Part shown: piece after piece, positions 1 to 9,535 of the stretch | Layout: the number at the start of each line of letters is the position of its first letter | How positions within the stretch are numbered: position 1 is the stretch's first letter | Assembly: GCA_046348835.1 (NCBI GenBank) | Contig: JAXMDM010000003.1 | Coordinates: forward strand, 372,001-436,000 | Length of the DNA: 64,000 nucleotides | Origin: Defluviicoccus sp046348835 | GTDB taxonomy: Bacteria > Pseudomonadota > Alphaproteobacteria > Rhodospirillales > Defluviicoccaceae | Direction of reading: 5' to 3' | Made by a program: the position numbers and the translations under genes | The notes under the pieces: generated by a model | Seen by the model: the letters and a program-made list of their open reading frames with translations, nothing else | Told to the model about the DNA's origin: nothing | The model's database searches: none

Positions 1-83
1 CTTCTAATCGTCAGATGGGCGGGCAGGGCGCACCGAACCGCTCCCGTTCTCCCGGGGCCGGCCGGTTTGCCGGGGAAACCTGC

Positions 84-746
84 TTACGCGGGCTGTTTCG
101 GGGCCGTCCCGCTCTTGCCGGTCTTGCTGCGTGGGGCTGTCGGAGCGGCTGCCGGCACCGCGGCACCTTTCTCCCCTCCGGCACCACTCAGAATGGCAAA
201 GGCGCCAATCCCGGCGGCCGCCAGTGCGATGAAGCTAAACATGGGATGGGAGCGCACCAACTGACCGGCGACCGAGGCGACGGCCATGGTTGCGGCTCCC
301 TGGGCGCTGCTCTTCACCACGTTGCGGGTGGCTTCCTCGGTGGTGATCGCCCCCTGCCGAACCCGCGCCATCTCCACCACCCCGGTGGTCATTCCGCCCA
401 ACGCGGCGCCGAAGGCGCCCGCCTGGACGACGCTACCGGCGCTGGGCAGGAGCGAGCGCGGAGCGGCGCCCCTTTCGCCCTGCCAGCCGGCGCCGGCGCC
501 CCAGCCGGCGCCTTGCTCGCGCTGATGATGATGCCCATGATGATGGTGATGACAGCCGTTCTCGGCCGCTCCGGCGGTTTCCTGACGTGCCTTCGCGCCC
601 TGCATCCCTTGCCCGATCCCTTGCCCGCCGGATTGGCCCGCCTCGTCCCATGCGGCCGCGGTCATCGGTCCGCGGGATTGGCAGCGCCCCTGGCGTGGAC
701 CGCCCGTTGACCCTCTGTCCATGGAACCCGTCCCTCTTTTTGTCAC
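84..746 (-). CDS. His-rich, Gly/Ala-rich putative membrane protein of unknown function
   Basis: A 220-residue protein with a GTG start at 746, chosen because GAGGAG sits 7 bases upstream. Residues 1-65 are polar and low in complexity and contain a run of histidines (HHHHHGHHH) that could bind metal. Residues about 103-190 form the only folded-looking part: a Gly/Ala-rich hydrophobic stretch, a polar linker (RQGAITTEEATRN), then two more hydrophobic stretches, suggesting a membrane-embedded hairpin. The tail is Ala/Pro/Lys rich. The glycine-rich helix, a short polar ITxxEA-like linker and a second helix recall the layout of the magnetosome protein MamC, but this is by eye and there are no magnetosome neighbours. 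No function is assigned. Confidence 0.6.
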   Translation of the reverse strand: MTKRGTGSMDRGSTGGPRQGRCQSRGPMTAAAWDEAGQSGGQGIGQGMQGAKARQETAGAAENGCHHHHHGHHHQREQGAGWGAGAGWQGERGAAPRSLLPSAGSVVQAGAFGAALGGMTTGVVEMARVRQGAITTEEATRNVVKSSAQGAATMAVASVAGQLVRSHPMFSFIALAAAGIGAFAILSGAGGEKGAAVPAAAPTAPRSKTGKSGTAPKQPA

Positions 747-1240
747 TGTCGTGCTCCTCAGCCTGCATGAGGAGACCGCCGAACCCGCGACGGCGCCCGT
801 GCATGCGTGCCCGTTTCCGGTGATCCCCGTGCTTCGACGATAGCATGGCGCAGTCTCAGCCGGCGAAAATCCTACCGGCTACTGCGCGCAAACCGCAACA
901 CCTGCGGGCCCGCCCGTCCATGCTCCTGCGATCCGGGCGGAATGTTAACGCCGCATCGTCCGCAGTTCTTCACATTACCCGGAGCGATACTGCCGAGAAC
1001 GGTCACCAACGCCGCCTTCGCCCTGGGCCCGGGACACGAGGACCGGCCGGGACGGATCGATTAGGTCAATGCACCGGACCCGTCAAGCGCTTGCCGCGCA
1101 GCCGAGGGCGGATATGCCGTCATGGCGAGCCTGGCCCGAGCGGCGCTTTTCGCAAGCACACCCGGGGGGTGGCGGGGACGGAGCGCCGCCCCGACGAGGG
1201 GGGCGGGGCCGGCGATGCGGCGCAGCCCCGCCGCCGGCGT
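747..1240. other. Intergenic gap without a supported gene
   Basis: Between the start of the leftward gene at 746 and the stop of the leftward PCu(A)C gene at 1241. Apart from the SD hairpin at 754-774 no start with a good ribosome site and no convincing coding stretch was seen. Open frames here lack recognisable protein features. Confidence 0.5.
754..774 (-). promoter_or_regulatory. Hairpin that sequesters the Shine-Dalgarno of the gene at 84-746
   Basis: In the leftward transcript the arms CTCCTCA and TGAGGAG form a perfect 7-bp stem around a 7-base loop (TGCAGGC). The 3' arm contains the GAGGAG Shine-Dalgarno that precedes the GTG at 746, and the 5' arm mimics anti-SD. This geometry is known from translational switches and RNA thermometers; the regulatory role here is inferred. 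Confidence 0.45.
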
Positions 1241-1747
1241 TCAATGGGTGTGGCCGCCCATCTGAGGAGCGTCCCCGGGCTGCCCCGCCGGTCCGCCGGC
1301 GGCGACCGACTGGACGGCGACCTCGACCGTCACCTTCCCGGCCTTGGCGAAATCCAAGGTCAAAGGGAAAGTCTCACCCTCCTTGAGCGGCGCCTTCAGC
1401 GACATCAGCATCACGTGGAGGCCTCCCGGCTTCAGCTCCGCCGGTTTGCCGGGCTCCACCTCGATGCCCTCGACCGGGCGCATCCGCATCACGTCACCCT
1501 CGGCGATGTGGGTGTGCAACTCGGCCTCGCCCGCGACCGGACTGGAGGCGCCGACGAGCCGGTCGCCGGTGGCACCCTTGGTGCTGATGCGCATGTAGGC
1601 GGCGCCGACGGTGGCGGTGCCGGCGGACGCGCGGGCCCAGGGATGATCGATGGCGATATCGCCGACGGTGAAGGTATCGGCGGCGGTGGCTGCCGATGCG
1701 ATGGTGACGGCAGCCGCGAGGGCGACGCCAAAGAGACTCCGGTACAT
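1241..1747 (-). CDS. Periplasmic PCu(A)C-family copper chaperone
   Basis: 168 residues with a Sec-type signal peptide (about residues 1-23, cleavage near TAA-AD). The family signature H-X10-M-X21-H-X-M is complete: His78, Met89, His111 and Met113. PCu(A)C proteins bind Cu(I) in the periplasm and deliver it to the CuA or CuB centres of cytochrome c oxidase, often together with a Sco protein. No Sco or oxidase gene is adjacent, so the gene stands alone. The C-terminus (about 145-168) is an Ala/Gly/Pro-rich tail ending in GGHTH, which may add metal affinity. Family assignment is firm because every ligand is present; the actual target oxidase is not known from this window. Confidence 0.9.
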   Translation of the reverse strand: MYRSLFGVALAAAVTIASAATAADTFTVGDIAIDHPWARASAGTATVGAAYMRISTKGATGDRLVGASSPVAGEAELHTHIAEGDVMRMRPVEGIEVEPGKPAELKPGGLHVMLMSLKAPLKEGETFPLTLDFAKAGKVTVEVAVQSVAAGGPAGQPGDAPQMGGHTH

Positions 1748-1935
1748 CGTTGATCGTTCCTTAAATTATCAGCGACGAGAGGCAATGTCCGCCACATTCC
1801 CGTATCCGGTTGGGCGAACGGCGCCCACATATAGGGTCTCCGGACGATGGTTTCGATGCGATTCGCAATGCAATTGAGCGCCGCCGCCCGCGGTCTCCTG
1901 TCGCCGCCGGTCAAAAAGCCCGGCCGGATCGGGCA

Positions 1936-1964
1936 TTGACTTTTTTTGACGAAACGCGAATGTG
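1936..1964 (+). promoter_or_regulatory. Possible promoter of tRNA-Leu
   Basis: TTGACT at 1936-1941 and AATGTG at 1959-1964 are 17 bases apart; the -35 is good and the -10 weak. A second TTGACG starts at 1946. It lies about 40 bases before the tRNA, on its strand, in a locally AT-richer patch. Confidence 0.3.
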
Positions 1965-2001
1965 CGATGCTGCCGGCAGGCGGGAAGGACATCGACATCC
2001 T

Positions 2002-2086
2002 GCGGGCGTGGTGGAACTGGTAGACACGCAGGATTTAGGTTCCTGTGACGCAAGTCGTGGGGGTTCAAATCCCTCCGCCCGCACCA
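2002..2086 (+). tRNA. tRNA-Leu (anticodon TAG)
   Basis: Acceptor arms GCGGGCG (2002-2008) and CGCCCGC (2076-2082) pair fully, followed by discriminator A and encoded CCA. The anticodon stem CAGGA/TCCTG holds loop TTTAGGT with anticodon TAG. A long variable arm, as expected for leucine tRNA, precedes the T arm with GGTTCAAATCC. Confidence 0.97.
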
Positions 2087-2164
2087 GCACCGCCAGTCGC
2101 CTGCCACTTAAGCGAGCGGCCGCGTTACCGGCGGCCCGTTGGGGCGCCACCGATTCACAGCCAT

Positions 2165-2193
2165 CCGAGAGATAATCAGCCCGAGAGATAATC
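2165..2193 (+). repeat. Tandem direct repeat in the tig leader
   Basis: CCGAGAGATAATC occurs at 2165-2177 and again at 2181-2193, a 16-base period, ending 8 bases before the tig ATG. It could be a simple duplication or a duplicated leader signal; no role is known. Confidence 0.7.
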
Positions 2194-2201
2194 GCCGAGC
2201 C

Positions 2202-3749
2202 ATGCAAGTTACCGAAACAAAGATCGATGAGCTGACGCGGGAATTTCGCGTCGCCGTTCCCGCTGCCGACATCGAGAGCAAGTTCGAGAAGCGGCTGGGC
2301 GAGTTGGCGCACAGCGTGCGTCTGCCGGGCTTCCGGCCGGGCAAGGTCCCGGTCGCGCTGCTGCGCAAGCGCTACGGGGAGACGCTGCGCGGCGAAATCC
2401 TGGAGGAGACCATCAACGAGGCGACCAAGTCGGTGATCGCCGATCGCGGCATCCGGCCGGCCACCCCGCCCCGGATCGAGATTGCGCCCGCCGCCGCTGT
2501 CCCCGGGGCCGGCGACCTGGAATACACCATCGCGCTGGAGGTCCTGCCGGAAATCACGCCTCCCGACTATGCCGCCATCGAGCTGGAGCGGCTGGTGGCC
2601 GAGGTGACCGACGACAGCACCGACGAGATGATGAACCGGCTCGCCGACGCGGCCCGGGGGGCATCGACGGTGACCGAGGCGAGGCCGGCGACGACCGACG
2701 ATGTGGTGGTCTTCGACGTCATCGCGCCGGAAGACAAGACCCCGTTCGGCAACGGCAAGGATATCGCCGTCAGCCTGTCCGGCGGGGGCGGCGCGGCACC
2801 CGGCCTGGAGGCTCAGCTCGAGGGGGTGCAGGCGGGAGACACGAAGACGGTTTCCGTCACCTACCCGGCGGACCATCCCATCCCCCCCGTCGCCGGCCGA
2901 ACCGTCGACTACGAGCTCCAGATCAAGGAGCTGCGGGTGCGCGACCCCCTCGTCCTCGACGACGCCATGGCGCAGCGGTTCGGCGCCGAGACCCTGGCCA
3001 GCCTGCGCGAGCGGGTGCGCCAGCATCAGACCCAGGAGCTGAAAGCGGTGTCGCGGATGCGCCTGAAGCGGCAACTCCTCGATCGTCTCGACGCTCTCTA
3101 CTCGTTCCCGCTGCCGAAGGGATTGGTGGATCGGGAGATCAAGGTGGTGGCGCGCCAGCTGGCGACGGAAGCAACGCCGCACGAACATCACGAACATGAT
3201 GCCGATCACAGCGAGGTGGCGGAAAACCCGCATACTGAGGCGCATGCAGACGCTTCCGGCGCCGCTCCATCCGCCGTCCCGACGTCCCACACCCACGCCG
3301 ACGATCCGGAGCACGTGCACGGTCCCGGTTGCGGCCACGAACACGGCGAGGCCGGCGGAGAGGACCCGACGATGATGGTGAGCGACGCCGAGCGGTCGGA
3401 GCACGGCGCCCTGGCCGAACGGCGGGTCCGCCTCGGGCTGGTGCTGGCCGAGATCGGCCGCGCCAACAATCTGCAGGTCACCTCCGAGGAGCTGGGCAAG
3501 GCGATGATGGCGGAGGCGCGGCGCTTCCCCGGCCAGGAACAGGCGGTGTTCGATTTCTTCCGCAAGAATGCGGAAGCGAAGGAAGCGCTGGCGGCGCCGA
3601 TCCTCGAGGAAAAGGTGGTCGATTTCTTGCTTGAGATGGCCAAGGTCAGCGAACGCACCGTCGCCGTCGACGAATTGTTGCGCGACGCCGCGGGCGCGCC
3701 TACCTCTGGCGAGAGCGGGGCCAGGGCGGACGCGGTGGAGAACACGTGA
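2202..3749 (+). CDS. tig: Trigger factor with a His-rich insertion
   Basis: Ribosome-associated chaperone and peptidyl-prolyl isomerase that binds nascent chains. The ATG at 2202 gives 515 residues, longer than the usual 430-480. The ribosome-binding signature GFRPGKVP is at 43-50, the FKBP-like isomerase domain at about 155-245, and the helical C-terminal arms occupy the rest. Residues about 323-398 are an insertion rich in His, Asp and Glu (for example HEHHEHDADH and HVHGPGCGHEHG) placed between two helical arm segments. Such tracts bind metals in other chaperones such as SlyD; metal binding here is inference. The stop overlaps the possible GTG start of clpP, so the two are likely co-transcribed, the usual tig-clpP-clpX-lon order. 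Confidence 0.95.
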   Translation: MQVTETKIDELTREFRVAVPAADIESKFEKRLGELAHSVRLPGFRPGKVPVALLRKRYGETLRGEILEETINEATKSVIADRGIRPATPPRIEIAPAAAVPGAGDLEYTIALEVLPEITPPDYAAIELERLVAEVTDDSTDEMMNRLADAARGASTVTEARPATTDDVVVFDVIAPEDKTPFGNGKDIAVSLSGGGGAAPGLEAQLEGVQAGDTKTVSVTYPADHPIPPVAGRTVDYELQIKELRVRDPLVLDDAMAQRFGAETLASLRERVRQHQTQELKAVSRMRLKRQLLDRLDALYSFPLPKGLVDREIKVVARQLATEATPHEHHEHDADHSEVAENPHTEAHADASGAAPSAVPTSHTHADDPEHVHGPGCGHEHGEAGGEDPTMMVSDAERSEHGALAERRVRLGLVLAEIGRANNLQVTSEELGKAMMAEARRFPGQEQAVFDFFRKNAEAKEALAAPILEEKVVDFLLEMAKVSERTVAVDELLRDAAGAPTSGESGARADAVENT

Positions 3750-4492
3750 CGGATGCATATACCCCTGGCGTCGACGGCTGCACCGGTAGCGGCGTTCACC
3801 CTGCCGTCGATCTCTTGCCCGGCAACACAGTGATGGGGGACGGATTGGACATCCAGGCGAATACCCTCGTGCCGATGGTGGTGGAAACCACCAATCGCGG
3901 CGAACGGGCCTACGATATCTATTCGCGACTGCTGAAGGAGCGGATCATCTTCCTGACCGGCGGCGTCAACGACGCCGTCGCCAGTCTGATCTGCGCTCAG
4001 CTGCTCTTTCTCGAATCGGAAAACCCCAACAAGGATATCGCCTTCTACATCAACTCGCCGGGCGGGTTGGTGACCGCCGGGCTCGCCATATACGACACCA
4101 TGCAATACATCCGTCCCGACGTGTCGACGGTGTGCATCGGCCAATGCGCGTCCATGGGGGCCTTGTTGCTGGCGGCGGGAACCCACGGCAAGCGCTACGC
4201 CCTGCCCAACTCGCGGATCATGGTCCACCAGCCCTCCGGCGGTGCCCAGGGCCAGGCCACCGACATCGAGATCCAGGCGCGAGAAATCCTGGCGTTGCGG
4301 GCGCGGCTGAACGGCATTTTCGTCCGTCACACCAAGCAGCCGCTGAGCGTGATCGAAACCGCGGTCGAACGCGATCGCTTCATGAGCCCGGAAGAGGCCA
4401 AGGAGTTCGGGATCGTCGACGACGTGGTGGTCAGTCGCCCGCGCGTCGAGGAGGGGGATCGGGGGGCCGGCGGCAAGGGCCTGAAGGCTTGA
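3746..4492 (+). CDS. clpP: ATP-dependent Clp protease proteolytic subunit
   Basis: Serine peptidase that forms the tetradecameric chamber working with ClpX. From the GTG at 3746 the protein has 248 residues, with catalytic Ser136 (GQCASMG), His161 (MVHQPSGG) and Asp210 (VERDRF). The GTG overlaps the tig stop by 4 bases and has GGAG 7 bases upstream, which argues for translational coupling. However, the conserved ClpP region begins only near residue 40, so the ATG at 3833 (219 residues, no clear ribosome site) is a serious alternative and would match the family length better. Product certain, start uncertain. Confidence 0.93.
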   Translation: MTDAYTPGVDGCTGSGVHPAVDLLPGNTVMGDGLDIQANTLVPMVVETTNRGERAYDIYSRLLKERIIFLTGGVNDAVASLICAQLLFLESENPNKDIAFYINSPGGLVTAGLAIYDTMQYIRPDVSTVCIGQCASMGALLLAAGTHGKRYALPNSRIMVHQPSGGAQGQATDIEIQAREILALRARLNGIFVRHTKQPLSVIETAVERDRFMSPEEAKEFGIVDDVVVSRPRVEEGDRGAGGKGLKA

Positions 4493-4596
4493 TCACGGGA
4501 ACCGGAAGAGAGCCGGCGCCGTTTTTTGGATTGGCGCAGTTATCGGCAGATGGCTAACATGTCCAGTGGTGGGCTGGCACGGTTACGGATGAGACG

Positions 4597-5862
<1,266 letters not shown>

Positions 5863-5865
5863 CCA

Positions 5866-5900
5866 AAGACGCGTCTTCGGCATCGCCAGGGTTGATGGCG
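5866..5900 (+). repeat. Palindrome and hairpin between clpX and lon
   Basis: A 12-bp perfect palindrome AAGACGCGTCTT (5866-5877) is followed by a 5-bp hairpin CGCCA/TGGCG with a 7-base loop (5884-5900). There is no T run, so it is not a classical terminator; it may stabilise the clpX 3' end or bind a regulator. Confidence 0.4.
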
Positions 5901-5992
5901 CTCCCACCTGCGACCACGTCTAGGGAATTCCGGCCGGCGCGGAGCCTCATCGGGCCGCACCGGAACCGACGCCTTGCAAGGGTAAGTACCAC

Positions 5993-8395
5993 GTGACCAC
6001 TCAGACACAGCTCTACCCGGTTCTGCCGCTTCGCGACATCGTCGTCTTTCCGCACATGATCGTGCCGCTGTTCGTCGGCCGCGAGAAGTCGGTCAAGGCG
6101 CTGGAAGATGTCACCAAGGACGACCGGCAGATTCTTCTCGTCGCCCAGAAGAATGCCTCCCAGGACGATCCCGCGCCCGCCGACATCTTCACCGTCGGCA
6201 CCGTCTCGACGGTGCTGCAGCTGCTGAAGCTGCCCGACGGCACGGTCAAGGTGCTGGTGGAAGGCGGTCAGCGGGCCCGGATCGACCGCTTTACCGACGA
6301 AGCCGCCTTCTTCGAGGTGGAAGCCGAGGTCGTCGCCGACCGCCCCGGCGACCGGCAGGAGATGGAGGCGCTGGCGCGGTCGGTGGTGAGTCAGTTCGAG
6401 CAGTACATCAAGCTCAACAAGAAGATCCCGCCGGAGGTGCTGGTCTCGGTCAACCAGATCGAGGATCCGTCGAAGCTGGCCGACACCGTTGCCTCGCACC
6501 TGGCGCTGAAGATCTCCGACAAGCAGGAATTGCTGGAGATCGTCTCCGTCGTCGAGCGGCTCGAGCGTGTCTACTCCCACATGGAAGCCGAGATCGGTGT
6601 CCTGCAGGTGGAGAAGCGCATCCGCAACCGCGTCAAGCGGCAGATGGAGAAGACGCAGCGCGAGTACTACCTGAACGAGCAGCTGAAGGCGATTCAGAAG
6701 GAGCTGGGCGAGACCGAGGACGGCCGCGACGAGGCCGGCGAGTTCGAGGAGCGGATCAAGAAGACGGCGCTGAGCAAGGAGGCGCGGGAGAAGGCGCTGG
6801 GCGAAGTGAAGAAGCTGCGCTCGATGAGCCCGATGTCGGCCGAGGCCACCGTCGTCCGCAACTATCTCGAATGGATGCTGTCGATTCCGTGGAAGAAGCG
6901 GACGCGGGTGAAAAAGGACATCCGCAACGCCCAGGAAATCCTCGACACCGACCACTACGGCCTGAAGAAGGTGAAGGAGCGGATCCTCGAGTACCTGGCG
7001 GTGCAGCATCGCACCAACAAGATGCGGGGACCGATCCTCTGCCTGGTGGGGCCGCCGGGGGTTGGCAAGACCTCGCTCGGCAAGTCCATCGCCCGGGCCA
7101 CCGGCCGCAACTTCGTCCGCATGTCCTTGGGCGGAGTCCGCGACGAGGCGGAGATCCGCGGCCATCGGCGCACCTACATCGGCTCCATGCCGGGCAAGGT
7201 GATCCAGGGGATGCGTAAGGCCAAGTCGTCCAATCCGCTGTTCCTCCTCGACGAGGTGGACAAGATGGGCCACGACTGGCGCGGCGATCCGGCATCGGCG
7301 CTGTTGGAGGTGCTGGACCCGGAGCAGAACTCCAACTTCAACGACCACTACCTGGAGGTGGACTACGACCTGTCGGACGTGATGTTCGTCACCACCGCCA
7401 ACACGATGAACATGCCGCCGCCGCTTCTGGATCGGATGGAGATCATCCGTATCTCCGGCTACACCGAGGACGAGAAGATCGAGATCGCCAAGCGCCACCT
7501 GCTGCCGAAGCAGGTGGAGGCGCACGGGCTGGCGGCGGAGGAATGGTCCATCTCCGACGGGGCGCTGCGCGAACTGATCCGCTACTACACGCGCGAGGCG
7601 GGGGTCCGCAATCTGGAGCGCGAGATCGCCAACCTGACCCGCAAGGCGATCAAGGAGATCATGATGGGCGACCGCAAGGAGGTCCATCTGAACTCGCGCA
7701 ACCTCGCCAAGTACGCCGGGGTGAAGCGCTTCCGCTACGGCGAGATGGAAGAGGAAGACCTGGTCGGCGTCGCCACCGGTCTCGCCTGGACCGAGGTGGG
7801 CGGCGAACTGCTGTCGATCGAAGCGGTCATCGTCCCCGGTAAGGGGCGGGTGACCTATACCGGCAAGCTCGGCGACGTCATGCAGGAGTCGATTCAGGCG
7901 GCGAAGTCGTTCGTCCAGTCGCGAGCGATTCGCTTCGGGATCGCCCCCGATATCTTCTACAAGCGAGACATCCACGTCCATGTGCCGGAAGGCGCGACCC
8001 CCAAGGACGGCCCGTCGGCGGGGGTGGCGATGGTGGTGGCGATCGTCTCGGCGCTGACCGGCATTCCCATCCGCCGGGACGTGGCGATGACCGGCGAACT
8101 CACCCTGCGCGGCCGGGTACTGCCCATCGGCGGCCTGAAGGAGAAGCTGCTGGCGGCGCACCGAGGCGGCATCAAGGTGGTCCTGATCCCCCGGGATAAC
8201 GAACGCGAACTCTCCGAGATCCCGGATAACATCAAGAAAGACTTGGAGATTATTCCGGCGGGACAGGTCGACGAGGTGCTCAGCAACGCGCTCGCCGGCG
8301 AGCTCAGGCCGATCGAGTGGGATGCCGAGGCGGAGATGCGCCACGCGCCGCCGGCGGCGGACGACGACGATCTGGGCGAGATACGCACCCACTGA
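5993..8395 (+). CDS. lon: ATP-dependent Lon protease (endopeptidase La)
   Basis: Cytoplasmic AAA+ serine protease that degrades misfolded and regulatory proteins. 800 residues from a GTG start, the normal LonA length. The N-terminal substrate-binding domain spans about 8-205, followed by a coiled-coil region, Walker A GPPGVGKT at 353-360 and Walker B FLLDEVDKM. The protease domain has the Ser675 (KDGPSAG) and Lys718 (GGLKEKLL) dyad. The last 20 residues are Ala/Asp rich. It follows clpX after about 130 bases, giving the standard clpP-clpX-lon-hup order. No clear heat-shock promoter was identified by eye. Confidence 0.97.
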   Translation: MTTQTQLYPVLPLRDIVVFPHMIVPLFVGREKSVKALEDVTKDDRQILLVAQKNASQDDPAPADIFTVGTVSTVLQLLKLPDGTVKVLVEGGQRARIDRFTDEAAFFEVEAEVVADRPGDRQEMEALARSVVSQFEQYIKLNKKIPPEVLVSVNQIEDPSKLADTVASHLALKISDKQELLEIVSVVERLERVYSHMEAEIGVLQVEKRIRNRVKRQMEKTQREYYLNEQLKAIQKELGETEDGRDEAGEFEERIKKTALSKEAREKALGEVKKLRSMSPMSAEATVVRNYLEWMLSIPWKKRTRVKKDIRNAQEILDTDHYGLKKVKERILEYLAVQHRTNKMRGPILCLVGPPGVGKTSLGKSIARATGRNFVRMSLGGVRDEAEIRGHRRTYIGSMPGKVIQGMRKAKSSNPLFLLDEVDKMGHDWRGDPASALLEVLDPEQNSNFNDHYLEVDYDLSDVMFVTTANTMNMPPPLLDRMEIIRISGYTEDEKIEIAKRHLLPKQVEAHGLAAEEWSISDGALRELIRYYTREAGVRNLEREIANLTRKAIKEIMMGDRKEVHLNSRNLAKYAGVKRFRYGEMEEEDLVGVATGLAWTEVGGELLSIEAVIVPGKGRVTYTGKLGDVMQESIQAAKSFVQSRAIRFGIAPDIFYKRDIHVHVPEGATPKDGPSAGVAMVVAIVSALTGIPIRRDVAMTGELTLRGRVLPIGGLKEKLLAAHRGGIKVVLIPRDNERELSEIPDNIKKDLEIIPAGQVDEVLSNALAGELRPIEWDAEAEMRHAPPAADDDDLGEIRTH

Positions 8396-8497
8396 TGCCG
8401 GCGGCGGGTGGGCTTCCCACGGGCGGCCGTCGCGGCGGATGGAACCGCGGCGGCACCCACCCGATTGTGCTCTTTGGCCCGCGACAAACTCAGATTG

Positions 8498-8527
8498 TTG
8501 ACGGAAAAGCTACGGTTCGCCTACCTT
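8498..8527 (+). promoter_or_regulatory. Probable sigma-70-type promoter of hup
   Basis: TTGACG (8498-8503) and TACCTT (8522-8527) are separated by 18 bases and lie about 87 bases before the hup ATG in an otherwise GC-rich intergenic stretch. Confidence 0.55.
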
Positions 8528-8613
8528 TGCGGGCATTCGGCCGGGTCGTGGCCAGATGCCCGATCCGTCCGCCTTGTTGATTGTCCCATGTCCAGTAAAA
8601 GGGGGGCGTGACT

Positions 8614-8886
8614 ATGAACAAGAACGACCTGATAGCGACCGTGGCCCAAAACGCCGGGCTGCAGAAGAAAGAGGCGGCGCGTGCCGTCGACGGCGTCCTT
8701 GCGGCGATCACCGATGCCCTAAAAGACGGTAACGACGTTCGGCTGGTTGGCTTCGGCACCTTCACGGTGGCCGAACGTCAGGCATCCAACGGCCGCGATC
8801 CGCGCACCGGCGAGGTGATCAAGATCTCGGCTTCCAAGCAGGCCAAGTTCCGCGCCGGCAAGGGTCTGAAGGACGCGCTCAACTAA
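8614..8886 (+). CDS. hup: DNA-binding protein HU
   Basis: Small histone-like protein that bends and compacts DNA. The ATG at 8614 gives exactly 90 residues, the family norm; a GTG six bases upstream would sit too close to the purine-rich ribosome site AGGGGGG. The HU signature is present: VGFGTF at 45-50, then the beta-arm RDPRTGEVIKI with the DNA-intercalating proline at residue 63. A separate promoter upstream (TTGACG-18-TACCTT) suggests expression independent of lon. Placement right after lon is common in alphaproteobacteria. Confidence 0.96.
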   Translation: MNKNDLIATVAQNAGLQKKEAARAVDGVLAAITDALKDGNDVRLVGFGTFTVAERQASNGRDPRTGEVIKISASKQAKFRAGKGLKDALN

Positions 8887-9010
8887 ACCACCGGAACGTC
8901 TCGCCGAGGTATCAGGTGGTGACACGGCAGCCCGCGGTACGAGAGGGAGGGGCGCCGTGCCTTGGGGGGCAACCTGGTGTCGGTTCCGAGGGTGCATCTG
9001 AGATAGCTAC

Positions 9011-9086
9011 GGGCGGTTAGCTCAGCTGGGAGAGCGCCACGCTTACACCGTGGATGTCGGCGGTTCGAGCCCGTCACCGCCCACCA
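9011..9086 (+). tRNA. tRNA-Val (anticodon TAC)
   Basis: Acceptor GGGCGGT pairs with ACCGCCC, followed by A and encoded CCA. The anticodon stem CCACG/CGTGG carries loop CTTACAC with anticodon TAC. D arm GCTCAGCTGGGAGAGC and T arm GGTTCGAGCC are canonical. 76 bases. Confidence 0.97.
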
Positions 9087-9296
9087 GCCATCAAGCCCGA
9101 TGACATCGGCGGCCTATAGCTGCACCGAACGGCACGTCGCGATCCGGCCCCGGTGTGGCGGCTTTTCAACATTTCTCGAGGTCAACTCATGCCGGGAACA
9201 GGCGGTCCATCGGCCGGCCTCCGGCGCGTGCCCGCCCGGCGCCGCAAATGCGGCGGCAAGGGGCCATTTCCGCCGCTCCCGGCAACAGCCGTCGTC

Positions 9297-9325
9297 TTGA
9301 CTTAAGGGGGGGTGGGGTTTACACG
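9297..9325 (+). promoter_or_regulatory. Probable promoter of tRNA-Asp
   Basis: TTGACT (9297-9302) and TACACG (9320-9325) are 17 bases apart and end 35 bases before the mature tRNA, giving a short leader. The rest of the 274-base gap after tRNA-Val shows no gene. Confidence 0.5.
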
Positions 9326-9360
9326 ACTTTGGCCCGCCCGAGCGGCCGTTTTTCGCGTCA

Positions 9361-9438
9361 GGGGGTGTAGCTCAGTCCGGTTAGAGCGCTGGCCTGTCAC
9401 GCCAGAGGTCGCGGGTTCGAGTCCCGTCACTCCCGCCA
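9361..9438 (+). tRNA. tRNA-Asp (anticodon GTC)
   Basis: GGGGGTG pairs with CACTCCC (one G-T pair), followed by G and encoded CCA. Anticodon stem CTGGC/GCCAG with loop CTGTCAC gives anticodon GTC. D arm and T arm (GGGTTCGAGTCCC) are canonical. Confidence 0.97.
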
Positions 9439-9535
9439 CCCGCCGCCACGGCGATCCGTCCGCGGAGCGGGGTCCACCTACCCCCGTCGCAGCGCCTGCC
9501 GCTGCGCGGCGGGTCGGAGAAAGGGGTCTCCCGCC

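Noticed and set aside
84..746. Magnetosome gene cluster suggested by a MamC-like protein
   Set aside because: Resemblance is weak and no other magnetosome gene is near; kept only as a tentative note.
845..1753. 302-residue rightward open frame over the PCu(A)C gene
   Set aside because: Arg-rich shadow without a ribosome site; the leftward frame carries a signal peptide and all copper ligands.
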